Source: Pseudochelatococcus lubricantis | Lineage (GTDB): Bacteria > Pseudomonadota > Alphaproteobacteria > Rhizobiales > Beijerinckiaceae | Reading direction: 5' to 3' | DNA: 40,618 bases | NCBI RefSeq assembly: GCF_042432495.1 | Contig: NZ_JBHLXC010000014.1 | Span: 1 to 40,618, forward strand | Shown here: positions 16,850 through 23,682 of the stretch, piece after piece | How the letters are laid out: each line of letters begins with the position of its first letter | How positions within the stretch are numbered: position 1 is the first letter of the stretch | Notes under the pieces: model-generated | The model's input: only the letters and a program-made list of their open reading frames with translations | Database searches by the model: none | Told to the model about the DNA's origin: nothing | Made by a program: the position numbers and the translations under genes

Positions 16850-17935
16850 TTATTTCTGAACGATCGAACGCCAGCGCTTCATAAAAGCGTCCGTAGAGGC
16901 GATGACGTCTTTGTTCATGTTCACGACGACAAGCGCCTCTTCAGGCACTTCTTTCAAGATGCTCTTATAGGTATGCTTGACCTGATCCGCAGGAACATCT
17001 TCACGGTACGGCGTCAGGCCGCCTTTGCCCAGAAGAGTCTGGCCTTCCTGGCTGAGAATGAAATCGAGCAGCAGCTTGGCTGAGTTCACGTTCTTAGAGT
17101 TCTTTGGAATGGCCACGTATCGTTGCATCACAACCGTCGCGTCCGAAGGATAGGTCACACCAATAAGCTCACCGCCGGGCTGAGCCATCTTCGGAAACGC
17201 GACGATACCGGTTCCCGCGACCGTGAAGACGTATTCACCCGTCACGATCTTTTCCGTCATCGGCCCACTGCTGACCTCAGGGCGCATGATAGGCGCTATA
17301 ATCTTGGCCTGCTCCCAGCCTTTTTCTCCCAGTTTGTTCATCAGCGCGCGCCAGATCATGATCCCAGCCGCATGCCGCAACGGATCATAAGTCGTTACGC
17401 GCTGGTTAAAAGTCGCCGGATCGGCCTTCACGGCCTCGGCAAGCTTTTCCAAGTTGGTGATCTGCGCGCCGTTGGGCAGCAGCGCCGTATTGTAGACAAA
17501 GGGGAAAGGGTCGGTTGAAACGACATAGATTCCAGGCTCAGGATTCGCAAAGTCTGGCAAAGCAGCCAGCTCCGGACTCTTATAATCCAACATCTTGTCG
17601 GCAACGCGCACCCAGGTGTCCGCGTCGACATTCATCAGGATGTCGCCGGTCGTCACACCGCTGTTTGACTCTATTTCCCAACGTGAATGCACTTCGTTGG
17701 TGGTCAGATGCGGCATCTCGATAGTAATCCAAGGATACTTTTCGCGAAACCTGGGCAACGCATACTGCCAGTTTGCATCGGCAATATTATCGTAAATAAC
17801 CAGGCGCCCTTCCCGCTTTGAGCCGTCAATCACGGCCTGATAATCCGCCGGATATCCCGCGGGCACCTCACTCGCATTGACGCCGGATGCCAGCGTCAAC
17901 AGAGCGAGTGCGCCAGCAACTACCTTTCCTAGCAT
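16850..17935 (-). CDS. ABC transporter periplasmic binding protein (FbpA/AfuA/PotD-like)
   Basis: The 361-residue protein has a signal peptide (residues 1 to about 21, ending VNA) and the fold signatures of the Fe3+/spermidine binding-protein cluster: EGRLVIYDNIADANWQYALP, TTGDILMNVDA, NSKNVNSAKLLLDFILSQEG. The adjacent tyrosine pair used by FbpA proteins to bind ferric iron is not evident, so an organic ligand is more likely. It is the probable partner of the permease and ATPase genes at 6.5-9.3 kb, separated from them by the catabolic genes. It heads a two-gene operon with the CoA ligase, coupling uptake to activation. The divergent palindrome at 17968-17994 lies only 33 bp upstream of its start. 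Confidence 0.93.
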   Translation of the reverse strand: MLGKVVAGALALLTLASGVNASEVPAGYPADYQAVIDGSKREGRLVIYDNIADANWQYALPRFREKYPWITIEMPHLTTNEVHSRWEIESNSGVTTGDILMNVDADTWVRVADKMLDYKSPELAALPDFANPEPGIYVVSTDPFPFVYNTALLPNGAQITNLEKLAEAVKADPATFNQRVTTYDPLRHAAGIMIWRALMNKLGEKGWEQAKIIAPIMRPEVSSGPMTEKIVTGEYVFTVAGTGIVAFPKMAQPGGELIGVTYPSDATVVMQRYVAIPKNSKNVNSAKLLLDFILSQEGQTLLGKGGLTPYREDVPADQVKHTYKSILKEVPEEALVVVNMNKDVIASTDAFMKRWRSIVQK

Positions 17936-17967
17936 GTTAATCCTCCCGTATGATTGTTCGGATCAGC

Positions 17968-17994
17968 TTTACACGAAAATGATTTTTGTGTAAA
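17968..17994. promoter_or_regulatory. 27-bp palindromic operator in the divergent promoter of the binding-protein and thiolase operons
   Basis: The core CGAAAATGATTTTTG (17974-17988) sits in a larger dyad extending to TTTACA on the left and TGTAAA on the right, 27 bp in all with one mismatched pair around the central G81. It lies between two divergent starts (17935 minus, 18083 plus) and can control both. The same 15-bp core occurs, base for base, at 29550-29564. Confidence 0.8.
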
Positions 17995-18082
17995 TAGAGT
18001 CGAGCAAGAACGTCGGTTACGACGCCGCGCGACCGGGTGGGGAAATACGCTCCTGCGTTCCGCACAGACATTGAGGGCAACT

Positions 18083-19333
18083 ATGAACGACGATGTTTTC
18101 ATTACCGGAATCGGTATGACGCGACTGGGGAAACACCTTGATAGATCGGTAAAGAGTCTGACGGCAGAGGCCGTCTCGGCGGCGCTGGCCGATGCGGGGA
18201 TCGGGCAGGTATCCATTGATGCCGCCTGGTTCTGCAATACGCGGCAGGGAGCACTCGAAGGTCAGCACGGCGTCCGTGGGCAAGCAGCGCTTCGCGCCTA
18301 TGGTTTCGAGGGAATCCCGATTTTCAATACCGATAATGCCTGTGCCAGCTCCAGCTCGGGATTGATTCAGGCATACGCCGCCGTCAAGGCGGGCTTGTAC
18401 GAAGTCGCGCTCGTCGTCGGCGCCGAGAAGATGAACTACCCCGAGAAACGCAAGGAAATGTTCGATGCGTTCAAGGGCAGCTGGGATCGCGAACTGGCCG
18501 ACCAACACCTGCAAGAATTGCTTGCCATGGGCGCCGATCTTCCATTGCCGGACGAAGCGCGCCAGGGCGCGGAAGAGCGTTCGGTTTTCATGGACATCTA
18601 TGCTGCGATGGGCCGGTTCCATATGCAGCAGTTCGGCACGACGCAAAGGCAGTTCGCGGCGGTCGCGGCAAAGAATCATTGGCATTCGCAATGGAATCCG
18701 AATGCCCAGTACCAGAATCCCATGTCGGTTGAGGAAGTTCTTGCCGACAAGCTGATCGCATGGCCGCTGACGCGCTCCATGTGCGCGCCGATGAGCGATG
18801 GCGCCTGTGCGCTCGTGGTCACCTCCGGCCGCTCGTTGGGTCGTTTCGATGCTCAACGCGCTGTGCGCGTCCGCGGCATCGCCGCTGCCAGCGGATCGAA
18901 CCGCAGGCCCGCGGATTTCGACAGACATATCACGCGTACAGCCGCCGATCGCGCTTACGAAATGGCAGGCGTCGAACCGGCGGACGTTTCCCTGGCGGAG
19001 ATTCACGACGCTTCCGCCATCGCCGAGATAGTGCAGATGGAAAACTGCCGTTTGTGCGAATACGGAGAAGGTGGCCGCCTGGTCGAGAGCAACGCAACGC
19101 GCCTTGGCGGTCGCTTGCCGATCAACGTTTCTGGCGGCTTGCATTCGAAGGGGCATCCGATCGGGGCGACTGGCGCAATCATGGTCCACGATCTGGTGAG
19201 GCAGTTGCGCGGCGAAGCCGGGCCGGCTCAGGTCGAATCCGCGCGAATTGGTCTTGCCGAAAACGGCGGCGGTTTCTACGGCTTGGAGGAGGCTGCGTGT
19301 GTCGTCACCATCCTCGAACGCCATGTTGCATGA
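18083..19333 (+). CDS. SCPx-type thiolase (3-oxoacyl-CoA thiolase / lipid-transfer thiolase)
   Basis: The 416-residue protein follows the sterol-carrier-protein-x type thiolase plan: nucleophile C87 in NACASSSSG, AEKMNY, and the C-terminal GGLHSKGHPIGATG and ENGGGF. The second active-site cysteine of classical thiolases is replaced in this region, as in SCPx thiolases. Such enzymes cleave 2-methyl-branched 3-oxoacyl-CoA to propionyl-CoA in bile-acid and pristanate oxidation. The ATG at 18083 follows GAGGGCAA; an ORF extension to 17954 would run through the operator. It opens a three-gene plus-strand operon (thiolase, hydratase, CaiB family) controlled by the palindrome at 17968-17994. Confidence 0.93.
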   Translation: MNDDVFITGIGMTRLGKHLDRSVKSLTAEAVSAALADAGIGQVSIDAAWFCNTRQGALEGQHGVRGQAALRAYGFEGIPIFNTDNACASSSSGLIQAYAAVKAGLYEVALVVGAEKMNYPEKRKEMFDAFKGSWDRELADQHLQELLAMGADLPLPDEARQGAEERSVFMDIYAAMGRFHMQQFGTTQRQFAAVAAKNHWHSQWNPNAQYQNPMSVEEVLADKLIAWPLTRSMCAPMSDGACALVVTSGRSLGRFDAQRAVRVRGIAAASGSNRRPADFDRHITRTAADRAYEMAGVEPADVSLAEIHDASAIAEIVQMENCRLCEYGEGGRLVESNATRLGGRLPINVSGGLHSKGHPIGATGAIMVHDLVRQLRGEAGPAQVESARIGLAENGGGFYGLEEAACVVTILERHVA

Positions 19334-19337
19334 GCGC

Positions 19338-20237
19338 ATGTTCAACGCCGAAGCACTTTGTGACTGGCGAGTTCGCGAGGCGCAACACACCTACCGTGAA
19401 TTTGACGCGGCCTTCTACGCCCTCTCACTAGGGCTAGGCCGCCACAGCCTGGATCCACGCGCGCTTTCCTTGGTCGATCCGTGGTCTCCCGATTTCAGGC
19501 CCCTTCCCCTGTTCGCACTGATCTGTGGCTATCCTGGTTTTTGGCTGGGTGACGAAACCGTTCGCAGCCAGACCGGCCTGGATCCGGAGCGGATTCTCCA
19601 CATCGAGCAGGCGCTCGTGCTCAAGGCGCCGCTGGAGCCCAATGCCACCGTCATCGGACGCACAACGGTGAACGGTATCGTCGACAAGGGCAAGGGCCGG
19701 GCATCACTGCTGTATTCCACGCGCGAGGTCATCGACGCCCGATCACAAACGGTCATAGCGGAGTGCCGGCAAGTCCATTATCTGCTCGGAGCGGGCGGAG
19801 GTGGCGGTACAGATTATGCACCGCCGCCGCGTCATAACTGCCCGAGTCGCCCCCCGGAGTGGCAGGTGGATGTTCCAACGCATCCGGAGCAGGCGCTACT
19901 CTATCGGCTGAACGGCGACGCGAATCCGCTTCATATCGACCCCCGCGTCGCCCAACGGTCCGGCTTCGAGCGTCCCATCCTGCATGGCCTGTGCACTGGC
20001 GGCATTGCCTTCTGCGCGCTTCTGGCCTTGAAGGATTTCGACGTGACGCAGTTCACAAACATCGGGTTTCGGATGGTGTCGCCCGTGATCCCGGGCGATA
20101 CGCTGAGGGTATCCTGCTGGAGTGACGGTTCGTTCCAGGCGACCGTCCCCGACCGCAACCAGATTGTGCTGGACGGAGGCTATGCGGGTCTGGATCGGCC
20201 TGCCGAGAAAGGGGAATCTGATGGCATCTCCGCTTGA
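19338..20237 (+). CDS. Double-hotdog enoyl-CoA hydratase 2 (MFE-2/MaoC type)
   Basis: The 299-residue protein has two hotdog halves as in eukaryotic MFE-2 hydratase 2. The N-terminal half shows FYALSLGLG and LPLFALICGYPGFW; the C-terminal half has the hydratase-2 motif YRLNGDANPLHIDP with D194, N196 and H199, and RPILHGLCT. These enzymes form (R)-3-hydroxyacyl-CoA. I prefer the ATG at 19338 because family members begin just there; ATG at 19323 would overlap the thiolase gene by 11 bp. Neither has a strong ribosome-binding site, consistent with coupling. A glycine-rich linker (GAGGGGG) separates the halves. Confidence 0.93.
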   Translation: MFNAEALCDWRVREAQHTYREFDAAFYALSLGLGRHSLDPRALSLVDPWSPDFRPLPLFALICGYPGFWLGDETVRSQTGLDPERILHIEQALVLKAPLEPNATVIGRTTVNGIVDKGKGRASLLYSTREVIDARSQTVIAECRQVHYLLGAGGGGGTDYAPPPRHNCPSRPPEWQVDVPTHPEQALLYRLNGDANPLHIDPRVAQRSGFERPILHGLCTGGIAFCALLALKDFDVTQFTNIGFRMVSPVIPGDTLRVSCWSDGSFQATVPDRNQIVLDGGYAGLDRPAEKGESDGISA

Positions 20238-21333
20238 GGGCATTCGCATCATCAGCCTCGCCCATCTCTACCCGGGGCCTTTCGCGACAATGCTTCTGGC
20301 CGATATGGGAGCAGACGTCATCATCGTCGAGGACCGGAAGGTCGGCGACAGAACGCGCAGGTTTCCGGGTCATTTCGAGTCATTGAATCGCAACAAGCGT
20401 GCCGTTGCGCTGAACCTGAAGGACAGCGAAGATCGCCAGTCCTTCCTGAAGCTGGTCTCGACCGCGGATGTCGTGGTCGAGGGCTTCAGACCGGGCGTGA
20501 TGGAAAGACTCGGCCTCTCGGTCGACGAAATGCGGGTCCATGCTCCGAACTTGATCTGCGTATCCATTTCAGGATATGGACAAACTGGACCCATGCGGAC
20601 CCATGGCGCGCACGATCTAAGCCTTCAGGCTGTCGCCGGTTTGGTGCGTGTCACGCCCGGAGCCGAGCAGCAAACCCAGATGCCGGATATGGTACTGAGT
20701 GACATTGCCTCCGCACAGTCGGCTGTGACCGGAATCCTCGCTGCGCTGCTTCAGCGCGAGCGCGGCGGTCCGGCAGCCACCGTCGACGTGTCGATGCTGG
20801 ACAGCATCGTTTCCTGGATGGCGCCCTACATCGTGCCGGCAATCAACGGCCTCGAACCCGCTCGCCTCCCCCCTGCCGATCCAGGGTATGGCATCTTCGT
20901 CAGTTCGGATGGGGTACCCTTCACCATCAGCATTTCGGCGGAGAATGCCCTATGGCAACGCCTGTGCGAGATCGCCGGCTGCCAGGAAAGCGCGCTCTTG
21001 TTGGAAGAAGAGCGCATAGCACGCCGCGACTTCATCTTGCCCGGGTTGCGGGCCGCACTGGCCTCAATGTCCATGAGCCGCATCGAGCAAGAGTTCGTGG
21101 CAGCCGGCATCCCGCACGGCCCGGTACGAAAGCTGATAGAGGTCCGCGATGATCCGCAAGTGCGGGCACGCGGCATTTTTCAGGATTTCGTCGACCCCCA
21201 GACGGACGACAAGCTCTGCTATATCCTGCAGCCCATCGTTTTCGACGGGGAACGCGGCCAAATCGTGCGCCGCGCTCCTCGTCTGGGTGAGCACAACCGG
21301 GAATTGATCAACGCTGACAACAGCCCGGACTGA
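20221..21333 (+). CDS. CaiB/BaiF family CoA-transferase or alpha-methylacyl-CoA racemase
   Basis: The 370-residue protein starts MASPLEGIRIISLAHLYPGP with LLADMGADVI, typical of family III CoA-transferases. GQTGP followed by AHDLSL, LSDIASAQ, and a glutamate in ISAENAL align with the His, Asp and Glu residues of alpha-methylacyl-CoA racemase (AMACR/MCR). AMACR would fit the partner genes (hydratase 2, SCPx thiolase), because 2-methyl-branched acyl-CoAs need epimerisation before beta-oxidation. A CoA-transferase for the same acid is the alternative. The ATG at 20221 has AAAGGGGAA upstream and overlaps the hydratase gene by 17 bp. Confidence 0.9.
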   Translation: MASPLEGIRIISLAHLYPGPFATMLLADMGADVIIVEDRKVGDRTRRFPGHFESLNRNKRAVALNLKDSEDRQSFLKLVSTADVVVEGFRPGVMERLGLSVDEMRVHAPNLICVSISGYGQTGPMRTHGAHDLSLQAVAGLVRVTPGAEQQTQMPDMVLSDIASAQSAVTGILAALLQRERGGPAATVDVSMLDSIVSWMAPYIVPAINGLEPARLPPADPGYGIFVSSDGVPFTISISAENALWQRLCEIAGCQESALLLEEERIARRDFILPGLRAALASMSMSRIEQEFVAAGIPHGPVRKLIEVRDDPQVRARGIFQDFVDPQTDDKLCYILQPIVFDGERGQIVRRAPRLGEHNRELINADNSPD

Positions 21334-21397
21334 CCCGATCTTTCGCGCGACCGTTTGATCCGGCCGTCCGGCAAATCTCGGGCAGGTTACAATCGTG

Positions 21398-21430
21398 TTG
21401 CACGCCGGCGGGATGTTTGCCGGCGTGCAA
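21398..21430. terminator. Bidirectional hairpin between convergent operons
   Basis: A perfect 12-bp stem (TTGCACGCCGGC paired with GCCGGCGTGCAA) with a 9-nt loop lies in the 120-bp gap between the ends of the CaiB-family gene (plus) and the third MmgE/PrpD gene (minus). It probably stops transcription from both sides. No strong T-run is seen on either strand. Confidence 0.65.
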
Positions 21431-21453
21431 GACCATGCCCCGCAAGGGGCTCA

Positions 21454-22833
21454 TCACGCGCGATCCGCTCCCGGCAGCGCATGACGATCGACCAGCCGGG
21501 CCAGCTGCGACAGGTCGTTCAGCTCTTCCAGACCAGTGATCGCGGTGATCAGCGCATCGATCCCTTCCGGATTGACGGCGCGGCAGGCGCAGTCGCGGAA
21601 CTTGTCCAGCCTTTCATTCCAACTGACCGGATTGTCGGGCACGCCACGAGGGCGCGTCACTGTCCGGGAGATCTCGGACCCGTCGCGCAGCCGAACCGTC
21701 ACCCGCCCCTCGGTATTCTCGAAATCCAGCGCGTTCACGCCTTCGAGCCCCTGCAAGGTGATCCGCCCCAGCATATCGCGCAGATCGGACCCCTGCCAGC
21801 GCGCGTCGCTGAAGCTGTCGATCCTGACATGCCCGTCGAGCAGCGCCACCGCCACAGTGTAGGGAATCGAAAATTTGCCATCCAGCCCGCTTTGCGGCAG
21901 ACGGTGCAGGGCAGGATTGTTCGCTCCCGCCTCGACCAGAACACTGTCGATCTGTGCTGCCGGGTCGGTCAGTTCCTCGTGGATATCCAGCGCTGCATTG
22001 ATCACCCAATGGGTGGTGTACTGTGCCGGGAAACGCTTCACGATCAGCCCCGGCTTGACCATGCGCAAAGGAGCCGCGAAACCATCGTGCAGCGCATCAA
22101 GATCAAGCTTCCCGTGGAAAAAGATCTCGTTGATCCCGCGCTGGGTTTCGAAGACCGAGGCAGAGGCGGTAAAGCCGCGCCGCGCCAATAGGGCGGCTTC
22201 CAGCCCCATCCGGGCAGCGTGGCCGGAATGGGTGGACTTCGTCATGGTGCCGGTGTTGGCCGACAAGCCGCCGATGCGCGAGGCAGCTATGCCGAAGGCA
22301 TAGCGCAATTGCCCCTGATCCAGCCCGAGAAGCCGTGCCGCGCTGGCGGCCGTGCCCATCGGCCCGACCAGGCCCGGCGGGTGGATGCCCTCAGCCGCCA
22401 GCTCACCCGCACCCAGCGTCGCCAGGCGGAAGCGGCCCTGCACCTCGAAACCCGCACAAAGCGCAAGGATCGCTTGCGTACCGCTGATCGGCAGCATCTC
22501 GGACAGGGCAAGAATCGCGGGCAGCGTGGTGCCGGCCGGATGGGTCGGCGGAATCCACATCAGTTCAAAGTCCAGCGCATGGCAAAATGCGCCATTGACG
22601 AAAGCGGCCTCGGTAGGCGTGGTCTTGAAGCCATGGCCGAAGACGGTCGCGATCTCCGCTCCGCGGAATTCGGCCGCGTGGCCGGCAAGGATCAGGCCAA
22701 GCTCTTCTCTCGACCCGGCAAGGATATTGCCTACCCCGTCCAGGAATGCGCCGCGCGCCGCGTCCCGGGCCTCAGGCGGCAGGTCGTGATATTGCAGCTT
22801 CATGACTGCGGCGGCCAGCTTCTCGGTATGCAT
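21454..22833 (-). CDS. MmgE/PrpD family protein 3
   Basis: The 459-residue protein has CHALDFELMWIPPTHPAGTT, TMTKSTHSGHAARMG, VKRFPAQYTTHWVINAAL and GKFSIPYTVAVALLDG, placing it with MmgE/PrpD 2 (4.8-6.2 kb) in one subgroup. The ATG at 22833 was selected because AAAGGGGG precedes it by about 7 bp and the N-terminus MHTEKLAAAVMKL is family-like; the ORF extends upstream to 23019 without a convincing start. It is the last gene of an operon with LeuC- and LeuD-like isomerase subunits. A combination of MmgE/PrpD dehydratase with an aconitase-type hydratase is reminiscent of the methylcitrate cycle (PrpD plus AcnM). Confidence 0.93.
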   Translation of the reverse strand: MHTEKLAAAVMKLQYHDLPPEARDAARGAFLDGVGNILAGSREELGLILAGHAAEFRGAEIATVFGHGFKTTPTEAAFVNGAFCHALDFELMWIPPTHPAGTTLPAILALSEMLPISGTQAILALCAGFEVQGRFRLATLGAGELAAEGIHPPGLVGPMGTAASAARLLGLDQGQLRYAFGIAASRIGGLSANTGTMTKSTHSGHAARMGLEAALLARRGFTASASVFETQRGINEIFFHGKLDLDALHDGFAAPLRMVKPGLIVKRFPAQYTTHWVINAALDIHEELTDPAAQIDSVLVEAGANNPALHRLPQSGLDGKFSIPYTVAVALLDGHVRIDSFSDARWQGSDLRDMLGRITLQGLEGVNALDFENTEGRVTVRLRDGSEISRTVTRPRGVPDNPVSWNERLDKFRDCACRAVNPEGIDALITAITGLEELNDLSQLARLVDRHALPGADRA

Positions 22834-22988
22834 CCTCAACCCCCTTTTGTTTATCTGATAACGCACTCCTGCCTTATGCGGCAGGCGCGGATGGGCCATC
22901 AGGCCGGCCGCCGGGATATCCGCATGCACGGCAAGTTTTTCTCCCGGCCGCATATTTTGCCGTACAGGATCAAGCTCCCAATACACGC

Positions 22989-23014
22989 CGGCCACGCCGT
23001 GCGTGGCGTGGCCG
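22989..23014. other. Intercistronic hairpin between LeuD-like and MmgE/PrpD 3 genes
   Basis: A perfect 10-bp GC-rich stem with a 6-nt loop (CGGCCACGCC, GTGCGT, GGCGTGGCCG) sits in the 215-bp gap between leuD-like and MmgE/PrpD 3. It lacks a T-run on the minus strand, so it may process or attenuate rather than terminate the operon mRNA. Confidence 0.5.
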
Positions 23015-23048
23015 TGCATGCGAGACGGTTCTCGCGGTATGCACCGGA

Positions 23049-23681
23049 TCAGCCGCCCGGCATCGCGGGTGTTGCCACTGGCGGCGGTGCGTTCGTGTCG
23101 GCCGCCTCGAAGCTTATGATGCGATCCATCAGCTGAAGCGTATGGCTCAGTTCATCCCGCCCGCTCAACAACAGCTCGCGCTGGAACGGGTCTATCCGGA
23201 TAGGCCATTCGGCGCCGGCATCGTCGAAGACGCGCTCCGCCTTCAGGTCAATGCTTAGCCTATAACCGGGATCCGCCAGCGCACGGGTCAGCAGCGCCTC
23301 GATCTGATCGGCGGGCAAGGTCACGGGCAGAAGCCCGTTTTTTAGCGCATTGGAGTGGAAGATGTCGCCGAAGCCGGACGCCAGCACCGCGCGATAGCCG
23401 CTATCATAAAGTGAATAGACAGCCCCTTCGCGCGACGAGCCGGAGCCGAAATTATCCCGCGCCAGCAGCACCTTGGCCCCCTGCCGGGCCGGATCATTCA
23501 GGATGCTGTCGGCACGCGGCAGGCCATCGTCATCAAGGCGCAGGTCGCGAAACAGCACCTTGTCCAGTCCCTCGGCCCGGGTCAGGTTCAGGAAGCGCGC
23601 TGGCAGGATCTGGTCGGTGTCCACGTTTGCGAGACCAAGCGGCATCAGCCGCGACCGGAATGTCGTGTAGGGTTCGGGCAT
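23049..23681 (-). CDS. leuD: LeuD-like small subunit of an isopropylmalate-isomerase-type hydro-lyase
   Basis: The 210-residue protein is the swivel-domain subunit of the aconitase family: DTDQILPARFL (21-31) and NFGSGSSREGAVYSLYDSGYRA beginning near 78 (with ASGFGDIF after it). In canonical LeuD and in aconitase the loop is GSSREHA; here His is replaced by Gly86 and the preceding Cys by Ser80, while Ser83 and Arg84 are kept. Together with LeuC it should isomerise or hydrate a methyl-substituted dicarboxylate. It starts one base after the leuC stop codon, so translation is coupled. The catabolic setting, without leuA or leuB, argues against leucine synthesis; citraconate, dimethylmalate or methylaconitate are candidates. 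Confidence 0.92.
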   Translation of the reverse strand: MPEPYTTFRSRLMPLGLANVDTDQILPARFLNLTRAEGLDKVLFRDLRLDDDGLPRADSILNDPARQGAKVLLARDNFGSGSSREGAVYSLYDSGYRAVLASGFGDIFHSNALKNGLLPVTLPADQIEALLTRALADPGYRLSIDLKAERVFDDAGAEWPIRIDPFQRELLLSGRDELSHTLQLMDRIISFEAADTNAPPPVATPAMPGG

Positions 23682-23682
23682 G

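Noticed and set aside
16850..17935. Annotation as an iron(III)-binding protein
   Set aside because: The fold matches that cluster, but the tyrosine pair for ferric binding is not evident and the operon partner is a CoA ligase.
22834..23019. N-terminal extension of MmgE/PrpD 3 upstream of 22833
   Set aside because: It is open but lacks a good start site, is not family-like and runs through the intercistronic hairpin.
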